Below, piece by piece: positions 34,445 to 43,152 of a DNA stretch of 64,000 nt. The DNA lies in NCBI RefSeq assembly GCF_014192415.1, contig NZ_JACHXY010000001.1, positions 1,488,001 through 1,552,000 of the forward strand, read 5' to 3'. A model generated the notes under the pieces. That model was not told the DNA's origin. It made no database searches and saw nothing but the letters and a program-made list of their open reading frames with translations. The position numbers were made by a program, and so were the translations under genes. This stretch comes from Microbacterium proteolyticum (GTDB lineage: Bacteria > Actinomycetota > Actinomycetes > Actinomycetales > Microbacteriaceae). Each line of letters opens with the position of its first letter. Positions within the stretch are counted from its first letter, which is position 1.

Positions 34445-35578
34445 ATGACCGCCGTACAGAAAGTCGCGATCGCCGGAGCCGGCGTCGCAGGCCTCGCCAC
34501 CGCCATCCTCCTCAGCAAGGCCGGTGTCGAGGTCGACCTCTACGACGCCCAGCCTGCGCTGTCCACCCGCGGTTCGGGCATCACGCTGCAGGGCAACGCC
34601 CTGCGCGTCTTCGACGAGCTCGGGGTCTGGGACGAGATCGCCGCTGCCGGAAAGGCGTTCGAGGGGCTGAACCTGCGTGCCCCCGGCCCCGGCGCGCCCG
34701 TCGTCGCCGCCCTCCCCGACCTCAAGACCGGTGGCCCCGACTACCCGTCCACGATGGGCATGTCGCGTCCCGACCTCGCGCGCATCCTGCTGGCCGCGGC
34801 CGAGACGAACGGCGCGCGCGTGCACTTCGGGCAGCGCGTGACCGGCGTCTCGCAGACCGGCGACGGCGTCGCGGTCGAGGTCGACGGCGCTCCGGCGGGG
34901 ACGTTCGACCTCCTCGTCGGTGCGGACGGCCTGCACTCCGCGGTCCGCGAGATGATCGGCATCCAGGTCACCCCCGAACAGACCGGCATGGGGATCTGGC
35001 GCACGTTCGTCTCGCTCCCGCCCGACGTCGACCGCAGCGAGCTGTACTACGGCGGTCCGATGTACATCGCGGGGTACACGCCCACCGGCGACGACACCAT
35101 GTACGCCTTCCTCGTCGAGGCCGCGCAGGACCGCTCGCACGTCTCGCCCGAGGAGGCCCGGCGGATCATGGTCGAGCAGTCCCGCGCCTACGACGGCCCG
35201 TGGAACCACATCCGCGCCGACATCGAGGCCGGTGCCGACGCGAACTACACCTGGTTCACGAGGCACCTCGTCGACGCCCCGTGGAACCGCGGTCGCGCCG
35301 TGGTCATCGGCGACGCCGCGCACAGCTGCCCCCCGACCATCGCGCAGGGCGCGGCACAGGGACTCGAGGACGCCGCGGTGCTGAGCGAGCTCCTGGTGGA
35401 TCGGGATGCCGTCGACCAGGCGCTGTGGGACGCGTTCCACGAGCGTCGGGTCGCACGCGCGACGGCCATCGTCGAGGCGTCGGTGCAGCTCGGTCAGTGG
35501 CAGCTCGACGGCGTCCGCGACGCCGACATGGGCGGACTGATGTTCGGTGTCGCACAGCTGACGGCGGCCCGCGCGTGA
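34445..35578 (+). CDS. FAD-dependent monooxygenase (salicylate hydroxylase-like)
   Basis: 377 residues: IAGAGVAGLATAILLSKAGV (FAD Rossmann), GADGLHSAVRE (DG motif) and VIGDAAHSCPPTIAQGAAQG (GD motif) define a group A flavoprotein hydroxylase. In this operon it probably hydroxylates an aromatic acid or phenol to make the diol cleaved by the extradiol dioxygenase. ATG follows AGAGAGG at 34431-34437. Its stop overlaps the amidohydrolase GTG start by 4 bp. Confidence 0.88.
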   Translation: MTAVQKVAIAGAGVAGLATAILLSKAGVEVDLYDAQPALSTRGSGITLQGNALRVFDELGVWDEIAAAGKAFEGLNLRAPGPGAPVVAALPDLKTGGPDYPSTMGMSRPDLARILLAAAETNGARVHFGQRVTGVSQTGDGVAVEVDGAPAGTFDLLVGADGLHSAVREMIGIQVTPEQTGMGIWRTFVSLPPDVDRSELYYGGPMYIAGYTPTGDDTMYAFLVEAAQDRSHVSPEEARRIMVEQSRAYDGPWNHIRADIEAGADANYTWFTRHLVDAPWNRGRAVVIGDAAHSCPPTIAQGAAQGLEDAAVLSELLVDRDAVDQALWDAFHERRVARATAIVEASVQLGQWQLDGVRDADMGGLMFGVAQLTAARA

Positions 35579-36600
35579 GCGCCATCGGGGGACACGAGGT
35601 CACCGACGTCCACGCCCACCTGCTCATGCCCGGCCTGCACGCCGAGGTCGAGCGGCGCGTGCCCGACGAGGTGCAGGCGGCGGCCGACCTCGAACTGCGC
35701 CGCAACGGACTCGCGAGCCTCCAGGCCTCGGGCCGCATGATCGGCGAGCGCTTCCCGCGCCTCACCGACGTGCGCGCGCGCCTCGAGGCCATGGACGCGC
35801 AGGGCATCGACCGGCAGTGGGTGAGCCCCTCGCCGAACCACTTCTACCCGTGGGCGAACGAGGGTCTCGCGACCTGGGTGACGGGCGAGGCCAATCGGCT
35901 CGTCGCCGAGCACGTCGCCCAGGCGCCCGACCGCCTCGTCGGACTCGGGGTCGTGCCGCTGCAGCACCCGCACCTCGTCGTCGACGCGCTCGACGACGCG
36001 GTGCTCGGGCGCGGACTCGCGGGCGTGGAGATCTCGTCGTTCGCGGGCTCCGTCGAGCTCAGCGACGACCGGCTCGAGCCCTTTTGGGCGCGGGCCGCCG
36101 AACTGCGCGCCGTGGTGTTCCTGCATCCCTTCGGCTGCTCGCTCGACGAACGTCTCGATCGCTTCTACCTGTCGAACACGGTGGGCCAACCGACCGAGAA
36201 CGCCGTTGCGCTGTCGCACCTGATCTTCGCGGGCGTGCTGGACCGGCATCCGGGACTCCGTCTCGTCGCGGCGCACGGCGGGGGGTACCTGCCGACCGCG
36301 ATCGGCCGCTCCGACCGCGCCTGGAAGGTGCGCCCCGAGGCGCGCGGCTGCGCCCACGCCCCCTCGACGTACCTGTCGAAGATCTGGTTCGACACGGTCG
36401 TGCACGACGAGCGGGCGCTCCGCTTCCTCGTCGAGATCGCGGGAGCCGACCGCGTGCTGCTGGGCAGCGACTTCCCTTTCGACATGGGTCTCGACGACCC
36501 GGTCGCCTTCGTGCGGGGCGCGGGACTGGCCCAGACGCAGGTGACCGGCATCCTGGGAGCCAACGCCGCCGAGCTGCTGCGCACCCGAGTCCACGCGTGA
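35575..36600 (+). CDS. Amidohydrolase-2 family protein (ACMSD/resorcylate decarboxylase-like)
   Basis: 341 residues. Metal ligands of the amidohydrolase barrel are visible: VTDVHAHLLMPGLH (HxH), VFLHPFG, LVAAHGGGYLP and LLGSDFPFDM (Asp). This set is typical of aminocarboxymuconate-semialdehyde decarboxylase relatives, which decarboxylate aromatic acids or muconate semialdehydes. Start GTG is within the monooxygenase stop. In this operon it may remove a carboxylate before or after ring cleavage. Confidence 0.87.
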   Translation: MSAIGGHEVTDVHAHLLMPGLHAEVERRVPDEVQAAADLELRRNGLASLQASGRMIGERFPRLTDVRARLEAMDAQGIDRQWVSPSPNHFYPWANEGLATWVTGEANRLVAEHVAQAPDRLVGLGVVPLQHPHLVVDALDDAVLGRGLAGVEISSFAGSVELSDDRLEPFWARAAELRAVVFLHPFGCSLDERLDRFYLSNTVGQPTENAVALSHLIFAGVLDRHPGLRLVAAHGGGYLPTAIGRSDRAWKVRPEARGCAHAPSTYLSKIWFDTVVHDERALRFLVEIAGADRVLLGSDFPFDMGLDDPVAFVRGAGLAQTQVTGILGANAAELLRTRVHA

Positions 36601-37568
36601 GGATCGCGCGCTGGGCCGACGGTGCCGATGTGGGCGAGGGGTTCGTCGACGGTTCCGAGGTCGTGCCGTTCCCCGACGGGCTGCGGGTGGCCGAGGTTCT
36701 CGCGCAGGGGCTCGCGTCGGCGTCGGCCCTGTTCGACCGCCGCGATCGTGCGGCGGCGAGGCCGCTCGACGAGGTACGCCTGCTCGCACCGCTCGTGCCC
36801 GCCTCGATCCGCGATTTCGTCGCGTTCGAGGAGCACGTCGAGGGCGTGAGCGCCTCGGTCGACGGCAAGAGCGAGGTCGTCCCCGAGTGGTACGAGGCGC
36901 CGACGTTCTACTTCACCAATCCGCACACCGTGCGCGCGACCGGCGAGGTCGTGGCCATCCCCGAGACGCAGCGCCTCGACGTCGAGTTGGAGCTCGCCGT
37001 CGTCATCGGTGCGGCCCCCGGCTCCACCGGTGAGAACGTGGATGCCGAGACTGCCGGCTCCCACATCTTCGGCTACACCGTCATGAACGACTGGTCGGCA
37101 CGAGACCTGCAGTCGCGCGAGATGAAGGTGCGCCTGGGACCGGCGAAGGGCAAGGACTTCGCGATGACCCTGGGCCCGTGGATCGTCACGGCCGACGAGC
37201 TGGAGCCGTACCTCGACGACGACGGCTTCCTGGCCGTCCGCGCGGAGCTGTTCGTCAACGGCGAGCTCATCGGGCACGACCTCGTGTCGAACATGGGCTG
37301 GCCGTTCCCCGAGCTCGTGGCCTACGCGGCACGCAACTCCGTCGTCGTTCCCGGCGACGTGCTCGGCTCGGGGACGGTGGGTAACGGCGGATGCCTCGGC
37401 GAGCTCTGGGGTCGTCGGGGTGCGCTCGACCCGCGACCTCTCGAGCCCGGCGACGAGGTGCGCCTGGTCGTCGAGGGTGTCGGCGAGGTCGTCAACGTCG
37501 TGGGCGAGAGGGTCGCTGCACCGCCCGTCGCTCGGGCGCGCACGCGGTCGCGGTCGCGGACGCGGTAA
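36597..37568 (+). CDS. FAH-family hydrolase (second copy in operon)
   Basis: 323 residues, with an N-terminal SH3-like part and the FAH catalytic domain: VELELAVVIGAAPGS (acidic metal ligands), GYTVMNDWSARDLQ, KGKDFAMTLGPWIVT, GSGTVGNGGCLGELWG. It may cleave a fumarylpyruvate- or acylpyruvate-type product. Start GTG overlaps the amidohydrolase stop. The C-terminal 15 residues are Arg-rich and non-conserved. It ends the operon. Confidence 0.87.
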   Translation: MRIARWADGADVGEGFVDGSEVVPFPDGLRVAEVLAQGLASASALFDRRDRAAARPLDEVRLLAPLVPASIRDFVAFEEHVEGVSASVDGKSEVVPEWYEAPTFYFTNPHTVRATGEVVAIPETQRLDVELELAVVIGAAPGSTGENVDAETAGSHIFGYTVMNDWSARDLQSREMKVRLGPAKGKDFAMTLGPWIVTADELEPYLDDDGFLAVRAELFVNGELIGHDLVSNMGWPFPELVAYAARNSVVVPGDVLGSGTVGNGGCLGELWGRRGALDPRPLEPGDEVRLVVEGVGEVVNVVGERVAAPPVARARTRSRSRTR

Positions 37569-38010
37569 GCACCCCCTGTCCCCTGGGCGGGGCGACGCCC
37601 TCCTGCGGTTCGCGACGCCCCGCGCGGCCGTGCCCGCGCCCCCCGGCGTCGACGATGCGGACCGATCGTCAAGGTTCCCCGAGTTTTCCGTGAGCATCGG
37701 GAGAAGAGAGCTCCGGCGACGTCTTCCGGTCCTGACCCGGCGCTTACTCTCGCTGAGTCGTGAGTCGAAGATCCGTCGTTCGCCGCGGCACGGAAGAACC
37801 GGGCCGCGTCGGCGGATCGCTCAGCTGAGGCTGACGCCGACGTCGACGTCGCCGAGGCCGTTTCGTCATGCGGTCTCGACGTGCTGCGTCCGAGCGGAAC
37901 CGGCGGCAGATGTGAGGAGCAGGCGTGAGGGATTTCGGATCGACGATCGAGCTGCGCGTGGAGTGCCGCGCGGCGATGGGAGTGCCCGCTGAGCCCCTTG
38001 GCGGCCACGC
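37569..38010. other. 442-bp intergenic region, no gene recognised
   Basis: This stretch holds only short overlapping open frames with non-protein-like composition (Arg/Pro-rich). No tRNA, strong terminator or dyad operator was found. It probably contains the promoter of the acyltransferase-like gene starting at 38011, but no convincing -10/-35 pair could be fixed. Confidence 0.5.
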
Positions 38011-39375
38011 ATGAGCGATCTGCGCAACCTCGGATACGACGACCTCCTCAATTGCTTCATGGTGGGGCCTCTCGTGGGTCTCACCCCGGAGCGGACGCTC
38101 AGCGCTCTGGAGGACGTGCTGCGTTCTCCCCGCGGTGCGACACTGCTCCGCGTGCGCACCCGTGGGCGGCGGTGGCGGCGCGTCGACCGACACGCCGCTC
38201 TCGCGGCCGCCGACCGTGCCGTCGAGCGGGTGGACCCCGTCCTCGACCGCTCGGCGCTGGCCACCCTCGTGCTGGAAAGACAGTTCCGACCCGGTGAGTT
38301 GCCGGTGAGGCTGTTCGTCGCCGGCGGGATGCTCGCGATGGAGTTCCCGCACAGCCTGTTCGACGGCACCGGTGCGACGGGCATCGTGAATCTCGTCCTG
38401 GAGAAGCTCGGCGCACCCGGAGCGGACACCGCCGCCGCCCTGCCGTGGGCGAAGAAGCCCCTGCGCACGGTGATGAAGAAATTCGGGTTGCAGGGGGTGA
38501 CCGGTATCCGCTCCGCTCGAGAGACCTTCCGCGCGCTGAACGCGCAGACCGAGACCGGATATCAGCTGCCGCGCACACTGACCAAGGCCGAGTCGATCGA
38601 GCGGACACGGATGGTGTCGATGATGCTGCCCGCGGACGTGGTGCGCACGATCGCGACCACGCCGGAGAGAGCCGAGGACGGACGACGACCGGCCCGCCCG
38701 CCGCTCTCGGTGAAGTCAGCGAGCCTGGTTCTGCGATGCCTGCGCGACAGCCTCCGGCAGGAGACCGACTTCCGTGTGGTGGTCCCCGTCGACGCCCGTC
38801 GCTGGGTGGCGAAGGAGTTCGCCGTCGAGGGGAACTTCGCGCCTTCCCTCCCCATGGGGCGCCTCCTGGTCGACGACTGGAGCGCGACCGCCCTGTCCGA
38901 GCGCATCTCGGCGGCGAGCAAGTCGGGTACGCCCGTCGCCTGGTTGCTCGCCACCACGCTGAGCACCCTGAAGAACGCCGTGCGTCACCCCGGTGCCGCC
39001 CGTCGCTCGCGGGGCGCGACGCCGCGGGTGCCCCTCGAGATCCACGTCTCGCTGACGACGACGGAGGTCTCCGTCGCCGAGACGCTGATGCCCCGCGTGG
39101 ACAACGACACGCTCGTCGGGGGGATGGCGGCGCACCTGCGCCTGCCGCTGGGTGTGTGGGCGGAGATCGCCCCCGTGAGGGACTGCCTGCACGTCATCAT
39201 CCGTGACGAGACGGGGCTCTTCGACCTCGAGGGGTTCGAGGACCGACTGCGCGGGATGATCGCTCCGGTCTCGGAGGAGAGTCACGGTCCCGTCCCCCGC
39301 GTCGATCATTCTCCTCGGGGGGTGCGCCACGTCGGGTCGCCCGTCCGGTCGACGGTCCGGTCGCTGAAGGGGTAG
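38011..39375 (+). CDS. Condensation/acyltransferase-like protein (HxxxDG motif)
   Basis: 454 residues. EFPHSLFDGTGATG near residues 110-125 carries the HxxxDG catalytic motif of CoA-dependent acyltransferases and condensation domains (PapA, WS/DGAT, NRPS C domains). VVVPVDARRWVAKEF and GNFAPSLPMG resemble the second conserved region of that fold. It stands alone with no carrier protein or NRPS nearby. It may acylate a lipid, sugar or secondary metabolite. No RBS is clear; the start is chosen at the first ATG. Confidence 0.65.
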   Translation: MSDLRNLGYDDLLNCFMVGPLVGLTPERTLSALEDVLRSPRGATLLRVRTRGRRWRRVDRHAALAAADRAVERVDPVLDRSALATLVLERQFRPGELPVRLFVAGGMLAMEFPHSLFDGTGATGIVNLVLEKLGAPGADTAAALPWAKKPLRTVMKKFGLQGVTGIRSARETFRALNAQTETGYQLPRTLTKAESIERTRMVSMMLPADVVRTIATTPERAEDGRRPARPPLSVKSASLVLRCLRDSLRQETDFRVVVPVDARRWVAKEFAVEGNFAPSLPMGRLLVDDWSATALSERISAASKSGTPVAWLLATTLSTLKNAVRHPGAARRSRGATPRVPLEIHVSLTTTEVSVAETLMPRVDNDTLVGGMAAHLRLPLGVWAEIAPVRDCLHVIIRDETGLFDLEGFEDRLRGMIAPVSEESHGPVPRVDHSPRGVRHVGSPVRSTVRSLKG

Positions 39376-39452
39376 CCGGTCCCGACGAGGGAGCAGATGC
39401 CTGCGAAGGGCCCGTGGGGCACCTGTCGGCTCAGCACGCGTCGTCCGTAATG

Positions 39453-39480
39453 TTGAAAACCGACATAAGTCGGCTATGAT
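39453..39480 (+). promoter_or_regulatory. Promoter with embedded operator for the MFS/GMC operon (site F)
   Basis: TTGAAA (39453-39458) and TATGAT (39475-39480) are separated by 16 bp. The spacer is almost filled by the dyad CCGAC-ATAA-GTCGG (39460-39473), which contains GACATAAG (39462-39469). A repressor on this dyad would directly block RNA polymerase. Confidence 0.7.
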
Positions 39481-39581
39481 GGAACAGACGTCGGGGCCCC
39501 TTCGGGTCCGTTCGCCCGGTGAGGAAGCCGGAGCGGCACATCCGGTCGCGTCGATCGCCCGGTCGTACGGGCGCCCCGCCG

Positions 39582-41081
39582 ATGACTCTCTCTCCCGCCC
39601 GCGTTCGCATCCTCGTCGCGGCCCTGCTCACGGTGTCGTTCCTCGGCGCCCTCGACCACACCGTCGTCTCGACCTCCCTCGCCACGATCGCGGGCGACCT
39701 CGGCGCCCTCGAGCACATGAGCTGGATCGTGGTCGGCTACACCCTGGCCGCGACCGCGATGCTGCCCGTGCTGGGCAAGCTCGGCGACATCGTCGGCCCG
39801 CGTCGCGTGTTCCTCGTGTCGATCGTGGCCTTCCTCGTCGCTTCTCTGCTGTGCGGGTTCGCGCCCGACCTGGGCTGGCTCATCGCCGCCCGCGTCCTGC
39901 AGGGCCTCGGCTCGGCCGGCATCCAGCTCATGTCGCAGACGATCATCGCGCGCGTCACCAGCCCCCGACAGCGTCCGCGCTACATGGCGATCATCGGCGC
40001 CGCCTTCCCCGTCGCCATCGTCGTCGGGCCCGTCGTGGGCGGTCTCATCACCGATTACTGGGGCTGGTCGTGGGTGTTCTGGATCAACATCCCCGTGGGT
40101 CTCGTGGCCCTCGCGCTCGCACTGATCGCCCTTCCGCGCCTCCCCGGCGGCGCGCACCCGCGGTTCGACATCCCCGGCTCCGTGGTCTTCACCGGAGCCC
40201 TCCTCGCGCTCGTGCTGGCCGTGACCTGGATCGGCGACGAGACGCTTCGGCCCGTGGCGCTCGTCTGCGCGGTGGTGGCGATCATCGGCATCCTGGCCCT
40301 CGTCTTCATCGAGCGGCGCGCGATCGCACCGATCCTGCCGCCGCGGATCTTCCGCAACCGCACGATCCTGGCCTGCTTGGGGCTCTCGCTCATCATCGGA
40401 GCCGGGCTGTTCGCGGTCGTCGCCTACGTCCCCACGTACGTCCAGATGGCCTATCGCACCACCGCGACGGTGTCGGGTCTGGTCCCCATCGCGACCGTGC
40501 TCGGCATGCTCGTCAGCAACCTGCTCACCGGGTGGCTCGTGAGCCGATCCGGCCGCTACCGCGCCTACCCGATCATCGGCACCGCTCTCGGTGCGGGGGG
40601 TCTGGGTGTGATGGCCGCGCTCCCGGTGGGTGCGCCCCTATGGGTGCCGATGGTCGTCATGGCGATCGTCGGCATCGGCACCGGGTCGTTCATGAACCTC
40701 ATCTTCGCCGTCGTCCAGAGCGCCGCCGCGCGCGACGATCTCGGCGCCGTCACGGCCACCACGAACCTCGTGCGCCAGGTCGGCTCGGCCGTGGGCACCG
40801 CGGTCATCGGCGGTGTCGTGGGCTTCGGCGTCGCGGCGAACCTCCCCGGTGGACTGGATGCCGACACCCTGACCCCCGCGGCGGTGCGCAGCGCCCCCGC
40901 GGGTCTGCAGGCCGAGGTGGCCGCTGTCTACCACGACGTGTTCGGGCCCGTCTTCCTCGGGCTCGCGATCGTGTACGCCTGCGGCCTCGTCATCGCCCTC
41001 CTCCTGCCCGCGGGGCGCCTCTCGGACGAGACCCCGGCCCCGCTTCCCACCCCGTCCGACGTTGACCGTCAGCCCGCCTGA
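39582..41081 (+). CDS. MFS transporter, DHA2 (EmrB/QacA) type
   Basis: 499 residues with about 14 predicted transmembrane helices. LGKLGDIVGPRRVF (loop 2-3 motif A) and GPVVGGLITDYWGWSWVFWI (motif C region) mark the drug:H+ antiporter-2 group. ATG at 39582 starts just before the first helix but lacks a clear RBS; GTG at 39519 would add 21 basic residues. It is 16 bp from the GMC gene and under the GACATAAG promoter, so it may move a glycoside or aglycone rather than a drug. Direction of transport is unknown. Confidence 0.87.
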   Translation: MTLSPARVRILVAALLTVSFLGALDHTVVSTSLATIAGDLGALEHMSWIVVGYTLAATAMLPVLGKLGDIVGPRRVFLVSIVAFLVASLLCGFAPDLGWLIAARVLQGLGSAGIQLMSQTIIARVTSPRQRPRYMAIIGAAFPVAIVVGPVVGGLITDYWGWSWVFWINIPVGLVALALALIALPRLPGGAHPRFDIPGSVVFTGALLALVLAVTWIGDETLRPVALVCAVVAIIGILALVFIERRAIAPILPPRIFRNRTILACLGLSLIIGAGLFAVVAYVPTYVQMAYRTTATVSGLVPIATVLGMLVSNLLTGWLVSRSGRYRAYPIIGTALGAGGLGVMAALPVGAPLWVPMVVMAIVGIGTGSFMNLIFAVVQSAAARDDLGAVTATTNLVRQVGSAVGTAVIGGVVGFGVAANLPGGLDADTLTPAAVRSAPAGLQAEVAAVYHDVFGPVFLGLAIVYACGLVIALLLPAGRLSDETPAPLPTPSDVDRQPA

Positions 41082-41097
41082 CCTCGAAGGAGAGACC

Positions 41098-42711
41098 ATG
41101 TCCGATACCCCCACCATCGCCGTCGTCGGCAGTGGCCCCATCGGTTCCGCCTACGCCCGAGTGCTGCTGGAGTTGCTCCCGCACGCCCGCGTGATCATGT
41201 TCGAGGCGGGACCCCAGGTCACCCAGCGCCCGGGCGAGAGCGTGCGCAACATCGCCGATCCCGATGAGAAGGCGCGCGCCCGCGAACGGTCGCAGGGGCC
41301 GCAGGCCGGCGACTTCCGCGAGTCCCTCGGCATCCCGGCCGCCGCGGTCGTCGAGGGCATGTTCACCGCGCGCCAAGGCACGCACCTGCTCGACTTCGGC
41401 GCCGAAGGCTCCGCGCACGCGCCGACCTTTCCGGCCGCGGCCGCGGCGACCAACGTCGGTGGCCAGGGCTCGCACTGGACGTGTGCCATCCCGCGTCCCG
41501 CGTTCAGCGAGAAGCTCGACTTCATCGCCGACGACGAGTGGGAAGACCTCGTCTCGACCGCCGAGGGACTGCTGCACCACCAGAGCGCCGCCTTCTCGGA
41601 CTCACCGGTGGGGGCGGCGATCCGCACCCTTCTCGACCGCGAGTTCGGAGCCGAGCTGCCCGAGGGGTACGGCGTCAGCACTCTGCCGGTCGCGGGCGAT
41701 CCGCAGCCCGACGGGTCGATGCGCTGGGCCGGCGCCGACACGGTGCTGGGGCCCCTCATCGAGCCCGGCACCGACGTCGCTGCGCGTTTCGAGCTGCGCG
41801 ATCTCACCCTCGTGCGACGGATCGAGCTCGACGGCTCCCACGTGCGCGGCGTCGTCGTCGAGGACCTGCGCACCCGCGAGGAGTCGTTCGTGCCGGTGGA
41901 TGCCCTCGTGGTCGCCGCCGACGCTTTCCGTTCTCCGCAGCTGCTGTGGGCCTCCGGCATCCGTCCCGCGGCCCTGGGCCGCTACCTCACCGAGCACCAT
42001 GTCGTCATCAGCACCGTTTCGCTCGACGCCGACCGCATGGCCGCTCTCGTGACGGAGGACGAGCTGCAGAGCGAGCTCGCCCGTCGCGCGACCAACCCCG
42101 CCGACCCCGTCGCCGCGGTCAACCGCATCCCCTTCTCCGAGCCCGAGCACCCCTACTCGGCGCAGATCATGTACGCGGAGAACCCGCCCTTCGCGCTCGA
42201 CCCCGCCCACCCGGCGGCCGGCAACCGATGGGGATACGTCAACATGGGCTTCGGCGTGCGCAAGTTCCCCCGCGTCGAAGACGGCGTCACCTTCAGCGAC
42301 GATGAGCTCGACTACCGCGGGCTGCCCAACTTCACGATCGAATACGCCCTCACCGAGCGGGAGGATGCCGAGATCGCCCAGGCAACCGCGCGTCTGCGGC
42401 GGGCCGGACACGCGCTCGGGACGTTCGTGGCCGACCCGCGGCTGCTGCCGAACGGTTCGAGCCTGCACTACATGGGCACGATGCGTGCCGGCACCGACCC
42501 CGAGACGTCGGTGGCCGATCCGTACTCACGGGTGTGGGGCTTCGACAACCTCGTGGTGGGCGGCAACGGCCTCATCCCGACCGCCAACACGATGAACCCG
42601 ACGCTCACGAGCGTCGCGATCGCGGTGCGCGGGGCGCGTCACCTCGCCGAGGAGCTGCGCGGTGGCGGTACGACCGAGGCGGAGCCGGTCGCGGAGGCGG
42701 TGGAGGCGTAG
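41098..42711 (+). CDS. GMC-type FAD oxidoreductase, CarA/pyranose-oxidase-like (second)
   Basis: 537 residues. FAD site VVGSGPIGSAYARVL; TNVGGQGSHWTCAIPRP is very close to the pyranose 2-oxidase flavin motif (the His is the covalent FAD site in that family); SLHYMGTMRAG and TANTMNPTLTSVAIAVRGA hold the catalytic His and Asn. Compared with the copy at 17901 it keeps the family layout but has a distinct middle, so it likely has a different substrate. RBS AAGGAGAG at 41087-41094. Best guess: C3 oxidation of a glycoside. Confidence 0.8.
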   Translation: MSDTPTIAVVGSGPIGSAYARVLLELLPHARVIMFEAGPQVTQRPGESVRNIADPDEKARARERSQGPQAGDFRESLGIPAAAVVEGMFTARQGTHLLDFGAEGSAHAPTFPAAAAATNVGGQGSHWTCAIPRPAFSEKLDFIADDEWEDLVSTAEGLLHHQSAAFSDSPVGAAIRTLLDREFGAELPEGYGVSTLPVAGDPQPDGSMRWAGADTVLGPLIEPGTDVAARFELRDLTLVRRIELDGSHVRGVVVEDLRTREESFVPVDALVVAADAFRSPQLLWASGIRPAALGRYLTEHHVVISTVSLDADRMAALVTEDELQSELARRATNPADPVAAVNRIPFSEPEHPYSAQIMYAENPPFALDPAHPAAGNRWGYVNMGFGVRKFPRVEDGVTFSDDELDYRGLPNFTIEYALTEREDAEIAQATARLRRAGHALGTFVADPRLLPNGSSLHYMGTMRAGTDPETSVADPYSRVWGFDNLVVGGNGLIPTANTMNPTLTSVAIAVRGARHLAEELRGGGTTEAEPVAEAVEA

Positions 42712-42750
42712 GGGGCCGCCGCCCGGCGCCCCGCCCGCCCTGCACCCGCG

Positions 42751-42756
42751 GATAAT
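42751..42756 (+). promoter_or_regulatory. -10 element of a likely leaderless promoter
   Basis: GATAAT ends 6 nt before the GTG start at 42763, with no Shine-Dalgarno site. This spacing recurs at several genes in the window. Confidence 0.55.
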
Positions 42757-42762
42757 GGGGGA

Positions 42763-43152
42763 GTGGAGCCCTGGGAGATGCGCGAGTGGTTCGGCGACCT
42801 CCTCGATGCGCTCAACCGACACGACCTCGACGACCTGCGCGGGTTCCTGCATCCGGCCGTCCGCCGCGCCCACCTGCCCGCCGGCGCCGACGCCTGGATC
42901 GACGAATACGCCGACCTGCTGCACGGCTTCCCCGACTGGCAGTGGAAGCGCATCCAGCTCCTCGTCGAAGACGACCGGCTCGCAGTGCACCTGCGTGGAG
43001 GCGGCACCCACACCGGCTCGTTCGCGCACGTCACGGCCACCCGGCGCCGCGTGAGCATCGCGTCGTTCGCGGTGTATCGGGTCGAGCGCGGCCGGATCGT
43101 CGAGGCGAGCGGCACCGACGACGCCGCCCATATCTGCACAGCGATCGGCTGA
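42763..43152 (+). CDS. Small NTF2/SnoaL-like protein
   Basis: 129 residues: DLLDALNRHDLDDLRGFLHP and YADLLHGFPDWQWKRIQLLV followed by VASGT-like strands (VERGRIVEASGTDDAAHI) fit the SnoaL/ester-cyclase-like NTF2 fold. Function unknown. Start GTG is supported by the leaderless -10. It is unrelated in detail to the larger SnoaL-like protein at 22147. Confidence 0.7.
   Translation: MEPWEMREWFGDLLDALNRHDLDDLRGFLHPAVRRAHLPAGADAWIDEYADLLHGFPDWQWKRIQLLVEDDRLAVHLRGGGTHTGSFAHVTATRRRVSIASFAVYRVERGRIVEASGTDDAAHICTAIG

Noticed and set aside
32909..35440. Minus-strand open frame of 843 codons antisense to the ring-cleavage operon
   Set aside because: Shadow of FAH, cyclase-family and monooxygenase genes; no domain seen.
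39582..41081. Antibiotic resistance role for the DHA2 transporter
   Set aside because: Only family-level similarity; its operon partner is a sugar-oxidase-like protein and there is no drug-related neighbour.
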